From: Ruminiclostridium sp.
Lineage (GTDB): Bacteria; Bacillota; Clostridia; Oscillospirales; Ruminococcaceae
Reading direction: 5' to 3'
Assembly (NCBI GenBank): GCA_017635095.1
Contig: JAGBMA010000236.1
Location: 1-64,000, forward strand
DNA: 64,000 nt
The position numbers were made by a program, and so were the translations under genes. Under the pieces are notes generated by a model. It searched no databases. It was not told where the DNA came from and saw only the letters and a list, made by a program, of their open reading frames with translations. Of the stretch, positions 61,186 to 64,000 are shown piece after piece; within the stretch, counting starts at the first letter, position 1; each line of letters opens with the position of its first letter.

Positions 61186-61758
61186 TCATTTGTCATACAT
61201 GAAAAAATCATCTTTCAGGAACATATTCATTATCCTTGTGATAACGAACGATGACCTTGAAAGGAACCTGTCGCGCATCTCGGCAGCTTTCTTCTCGTCC
61301 GGCGCGTATAGCGTAAGATCGAGAATAGTGTCGCCGTTAAGCTCGTTCAGGAATTTAACATTGAGATCGTACCTGTCATTTTTTCTGTCGTACCGTATGT
61401 CACACCGCACGGAGCGCTCACGTTCGTTTCTTGCAAGCACACGGTTGCCCTCCGCAACAGTCCTGTCCTTGAGGGCGGGGGAGAGGTGCGAATTAAGATC
61501 CTTTGCGATCTTCTGACCCTCGTCAAGCAGGAAATATACGCTTTCGCTGTTTTTCGGGTCTTTCTTTTCTCCGATGAGCCCCTTTTCGAGCATGAACCCG
61601 ATATTGCCCATTATCTCGAAATATTCCGTGGGAGCCGAAGAAAGAATGATCTCGCCTATGACGCTTTCGTGCAGTTCCCCGAAGCTGTCGAGTATAAAGC
61701 AGAAATAGACGCATACGTCAACGCGTTCGTTTTCATCAGCCGGATTGTCCAATTTCAT
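61186..61758 (-). CDS. DUF4364-like protein (possible winged-helix regulator)
   Basis: A 190-residue protein matching the DUF4364 pattern: a helical N-terminus (CFILDSFGELHESVIGEIIL, then EYFEIMGNIGFMLEKGLI) and a charged alpha/beta C-terminus with KDLNSHLSPALKDR. The family is predicted to have a winged-helix fold; its function is unknown. It overlaps the upstream membrane protein gene by 23 nt. The start is uncertain: ATG 61758, or TTG 61752 that fits AAGGGTGAT better. Confidence 0.75.
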   Translation of the reverse strand: MKLDNPADENERVDVCVYFCFILDSFGELHESVIGEIILSSAPTEYFEIMGNIGFMLEKGLIGEKKDPKNSESVYFLLDEGQKIAKDLNSHLSPALKDRTVAEGNRVLARNERERSVRCDIRYDRKNDRYDLNVKFLNELNGDTILDLTLYAPDEKKAAEMRDRFLSRSSFVITRIMNMFLKDDFFMYDK

Positions 61759-62173
61759 CACCCTTTTCGGCTTTAGATCTGTTTTTTCTTATCAATATCG
61801 CTCTTATAAATCGGATAATACCGTATGCCGCAGCCTGAACTACGATCAGATACAGAAATACCGCGGCAAGCTCCCACACGAGTATCTGCGGGCTCCAACC
61901 GAAGAAATATCCGAGATTGTACGGATTTCCGTTCACATCGGAATGCACCGCCGCCCAAAGCAGAATAATGTGTACAGCGTCGGGAATGAGCCAGCAAAGA
62001 AACTTCCTGCATAAAACGGTCCCAGCGATTGAAGCGACTCCGAGAATAACGACCGCAAGCAAAATACGATCTGTAACAATGTGCGGCTCCGGCATTGGTA
62101 CAAGATAATAGTTTACCAGCAGCGCGCCCGTTAGTATCGCTGTATTTTCCAGAATTTTTTTCGTTCCGGACAT
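61736..62173 (-). CDS. Small membrane protein of unknown function
   Basis: A 145-residue protein with about four hydrophobic helices (near 10-26, 36-56, 60-78 and 95-125) and a charged tail ending KAEKGDEIGQSG. No family recognised. ATG 62173 with AAGGAC upstream, 14 nt after aroC; it overlaps the DUF4364-like gene and is likely cotranscribed with aroC. Confidence 0.75.
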   Translation of the reverse strand: MSGTKKILENTAILTGALLVNYYLVPMPEPHIVTDRILLAVVILGVASIAGTVLCRKFLCWLIPDAVHIILLWAAVHSDVNGNPYNLGYFFGWSPQILVWELAAVFLYLIVVQAAAYGIIRFIRAILIRKNRSKAEKGDEIGQSG

Positions 62174-62187
62174 TTTATCTGTCCTTT

Positions 62188-63264
62188 TTACACAAGAAAC
62201 GAGAGTATCGCTATGTTCGCCGCGGCCTCAACTACCGGAACAGCCCTCGGAACTATGCAGGCATCGTGTCTGCCTTTTATGACAAGTTCGGTGTTTTCGC
62301 CCTTGAGGAAATCTACAGTCTTCTGCGGCTTCGCGATCGACGGGGTTGGCTTTACCGCGGCAGTGAATATTACCGGCATACCGCTTGAAATTCCGCCGTA
62401 AATACCGCCGTTATTGTTGGTGGAGGTTTTTACAGCGTTGTTTTCGATGTACATGGGGTCGTTTGCCTCGGAGCCACGCATTTCGGCAAATCCGAACCCC
62501 TTGCCGAAAGCAACGGCTTTTACTGCGGGAATACCGAACACAGCCTGTGATATCCGGTTTTCTATCCCGTCGAACATGGGCGAGCCGATACCCGCGGGAA
62601 GCCCGGTTATGGCGCATTCTATAATGCCGCCGACGGAATCGAGATCTTCTGCGGCTGAAAGCACCCGCGCCCGCATTTCCTCTTCGCGGCTCTCGTTTAT
62701 CACCGGGAAAGGGCGTTCCTTGATGCGTCTCATCAGATCCGGCGGTACGTCGAGCTCGTTGAAGCTGTCATCATACACCCCGTCTATGGCAAGAATATGC
62801 GCACAGCTTTCGATACCGTATTTTTCAAGTGCCTGTGCGCAGACTGCACCCGCAAAAACCAGCGGAGCGGTGAGCCGTCCGGAGAAATGACCTCCGCCTC
62901 TGGGATCATTGGCACCGTTATACCGCTTGAATCCGGTGTAGTCTGCATGACCGGGACGTGCGGAGACCGCGATATTGCCGTAATCCTGGGAACGTGTATC
63001 TGTGTTCCGTATGACAGCCGCAAGCGGGGTGCCGGTGGTCTTTCCGTTGAAGAACCCGGAAAGTATCTCGGGAGTGTCCTTTTCGCTGCGCCTTGTGCTC
63101 ATTCCGTCCTTTTTCGGCGCACGTCTTGCCATGAAATCGAGGATCCTGTCAATATCGAGCTCAACGCCCGAGGGCAGCCCGTTTATCACTGCGCCGATAC
63201 CCGCGCCGTGGGACTCGCCGAAGATCGAGACCGAAAGATCTCCGAAATTAAGTTCAGATGACAT
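62188..63264 (-). CDS. aroC: Chorismate synthase
   Basis: A 358-residue FMN-dependent enzyme making chorismate from EPSP. GESHGAGIGAVINGLP start, RPGHADYTGFKRY, DPRGGGHFSGRLTAP, and the C-terminal GRHDACIVPRAVPVVEAA. ATG 63264 (MSSELNFG) has GGAGG upstream and overlaps the aroA end by 11 nt; a longer frame to 63294 is not supported. Confidence 0.97.
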   Translation of the reverse strand: MSSELNFGDLSVSIFGESHGAGIGAVINGLPSGVELDIDRILDFMARRAPKKDGMSTRRSEKDTPEILSGFFNGKTTGTPLAAVIRNTDTRSQDYGNIAVSARPGHADYTGFKRYNGANDPRGGGHFSGRLTAPLVFAGAVCAQALEKYGIESCAHILAIDGVYDDSFNELDVPPDLMRRIKERPFPVINESREEEMRARVLSAAEDLDSVGGIIECAITGLPAGIGSPMFDGIENRISQAVFGIPAVKAVAFGKGFGFAEMRGSEANDPMYIENNAVKTSTNNNGGIYGGISSGMPVIFTAAVKPTPSIAKPQKTVDFLKGENTELVIKGRHDACIVPRAVPVVEAAANIAILSFLV

Positions 63265-64000
63265 CGTACTTACCTCCGAGTCTTGCAAAATCACCGAAAA
63301 AGTCGGGATAGGATTTTGAAACGCAGTCTGCGCCGCGTATTATGAGCGGTCCCGTGCAGCGCTGTGATGCTATCGCAAGAGACATGGCAATGCGGTGATC
63401 GCTGTAGGTGATGCAGTCGCCGCCGCTGAGCTCCTTTACGCCGTGTATCGTGAGGCTGTCCTCAGCTTCTTCGACACGCGCGCCGAGTTTGTTCAGTTCA
63501 GTACTTATCGCGGCGAGACGGTCGCATTCCTTTATGCGAAGCCTTCCGCAGCCTGTGATATGGCTCTCACCGTCGGCGAAGCAGGCAAGTACGGTGAGTA
63601 TCGGCACAAGATCGGGAATATTTTCTGCATCAACATCAAAAGCTTTTCCGCCGTTTTCTGCAAAATCTCTTGTGATCTCGATTATCGCACGATCGCCCTG
63701 CACGCTCTCATAGTTCAGGTTCACCGGACGTGTGCTGCCGCCGATCGCGTTTGCAACGAGAAAGAATGCAGCCTGGGACATATCCGCTTCAACGGTGTGA
63801 TCGCGGGGGGTGAACCGAGCGTCTGCCGAAACTGCAAAATAATCGTCCCCGATATTTACCGTACACCCGAAAGTCCTCATCACGTCTGCGGTAAGTTCCG
63901 CATATGGTCTGGACTGAAGCTCGGACGTGAGCTTTATCGTCGAGTCTGTTCCGATAAGCGGCAAAGCCAGCATATAACCGGTTATGAACTGGGAGGAGAT
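63254..64000 (-). CDS. aroA: 5-enolpyruvylshikimate-3-phosphate synthase, C-terminal part (cut by window end)
   Basis: About 249 residues of the C-terminal portion; the N-terminal part lies beyond position 64000. SSQFITGYMLALPL at the edge, VEADMSQAAFFL, LRIKECDRLAAISTEL and ITYSDHRIAMSLAIA with CVSKSYPDFF are the characteristic motifs. It transfers enolpyruvyl from PEP to shikimate 3-phosphate, the step before aroC, with which it overlaps by 11 nt. Confidence 0.96.
   Translation of the reverse strand: MSSQFITGYMLALPLIGTDSTIKLTSELQSRPYAELTADVMRTFGCTVNIGDDYFAVSADARFTPRDHTVEADMSQAAFFLVANAIGGSTRPVNLNYESVQGDRAIIEITRDFAENGGKAFDVDAENIPDLVPILTVLACFADGESHITGCGRLRIKECDRLAAISTELNKLGARVEEAEDSLTIHGVKELSGGDCITYSDHRIAMSLAIASQRCTGPLIIRGADCVSKSYPDFFGDFARLGGKYDVI

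Overview
The window reads as one continuous chromosome segment of an anaerobic, low-to-mid GC Firmicute, most likely a gut Clostridia of the Ruminococcus type (Oscillospiraceae). The grounds are: Firmicute gene orders (miaB-ymcA-mutS-mutL-miaA-hfq; ylmE-sepF-ylmH-divIVA-lspA-rluD; rpsL-rpsG-fusA-tuf; dnaD-dnaI), strong Shine-Dalgarno sites, consensus sigma-A promoters with 17-nt spacers, a transketolase split into two subunits, long-form HPF, a GH26 beta-mannanase lipoprotein and a CE2-type esterase. The species assignment is inference; no rRNA lies in the window. No tRNA, rRNA, CRISPR array, insertion sequence or integrase was seen.

Layout. 0-1.1 kb: an XRE repressor and an ImmA/IrrE-type protease behind a perfect consensus promoter. 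1.1-1.7 kb (minus): hpf. 2.0-10.3 kb: miaB, a small lipoprotein, a YmcA/YlbF protein with a cysteine tail, mutS, a Cys-rich DUF3795-like protein, mutL and miaA, which cover tRNA modification and mismatch repair. 10.4-17.8 kb: hfq, an HlyD-like membrane protein, then the division cluster yggS(ylmE)-sepF-ylmH-divIVA-lspA-rluD, a HAD phosphatase and a flavin-binding oxidase-fold protein. 17.8-18.9 kb: three small accessory genes, including a DUF6572-like protein and an acetyltransferase. 19.0-20.8 kb: two-subunit transketolase. 20.8-22.6 kb: a lipoprotein with Ca-binding TSP3-type repeats, and gap (minus). 23.0-35.1 kb: rpoB-rpoC, rpsL-rpsG-fusA and tuf, with separate promoters for rpoB, rpsL and tuf.

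35.2-39.4 kb: an acetyltransferase, then on the minus strand asd-dapA-dapB-ACT protein behind a clear lysine riboswitch with an intrinsic terminator. This is the lysine/diaminopimelate branch under lysine control. 39.4-44.6 kb (minus): dnaD-dnaI-der-plsY-CE2 esterase. 44.8-46.4 kb: an SGNH-hydrolase lipoprotein and a small strongly promoted protein of unknown function.

46.5-50.4 kb (minus): the most unusual gene of the window, a 1315-residue apparently cytoplasmic protein combining a LacI-type sugar-sensor domain, a degenerate GGDEF, an intact-looking EAL phosphodiesterase and a right-handed beta-helix-like repeat domain. 50.5-53.5 kb (minus): prfB-rlmD and a small helical-bundle protein. 53.7-58.8 kb: membrane GGDEF cyclase, hybrid histidine kinase (HisKA-HATPase-REC-Hpt) and a two-domain receiver protein, a phosphorelay/c-di-GMP operon. 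58.9-64.0 kb (minus): aroA (cut by the window end), aroC, a membrane protein, a DUF4364-like regulator, GH26 mannanase and an aldose-1-epimerase-like protein.

The best candidate for an undescribed system is the sugar-sensor/GGDEF/EAL/beta-helix protein. It lies 3 kb from a separate diguanylate cyclase and kinase operon and 9 kb from mannan-degradation genes, so a c-di-GMP circuit that reads sugar availability is a reasonable but unproven hypothesis.
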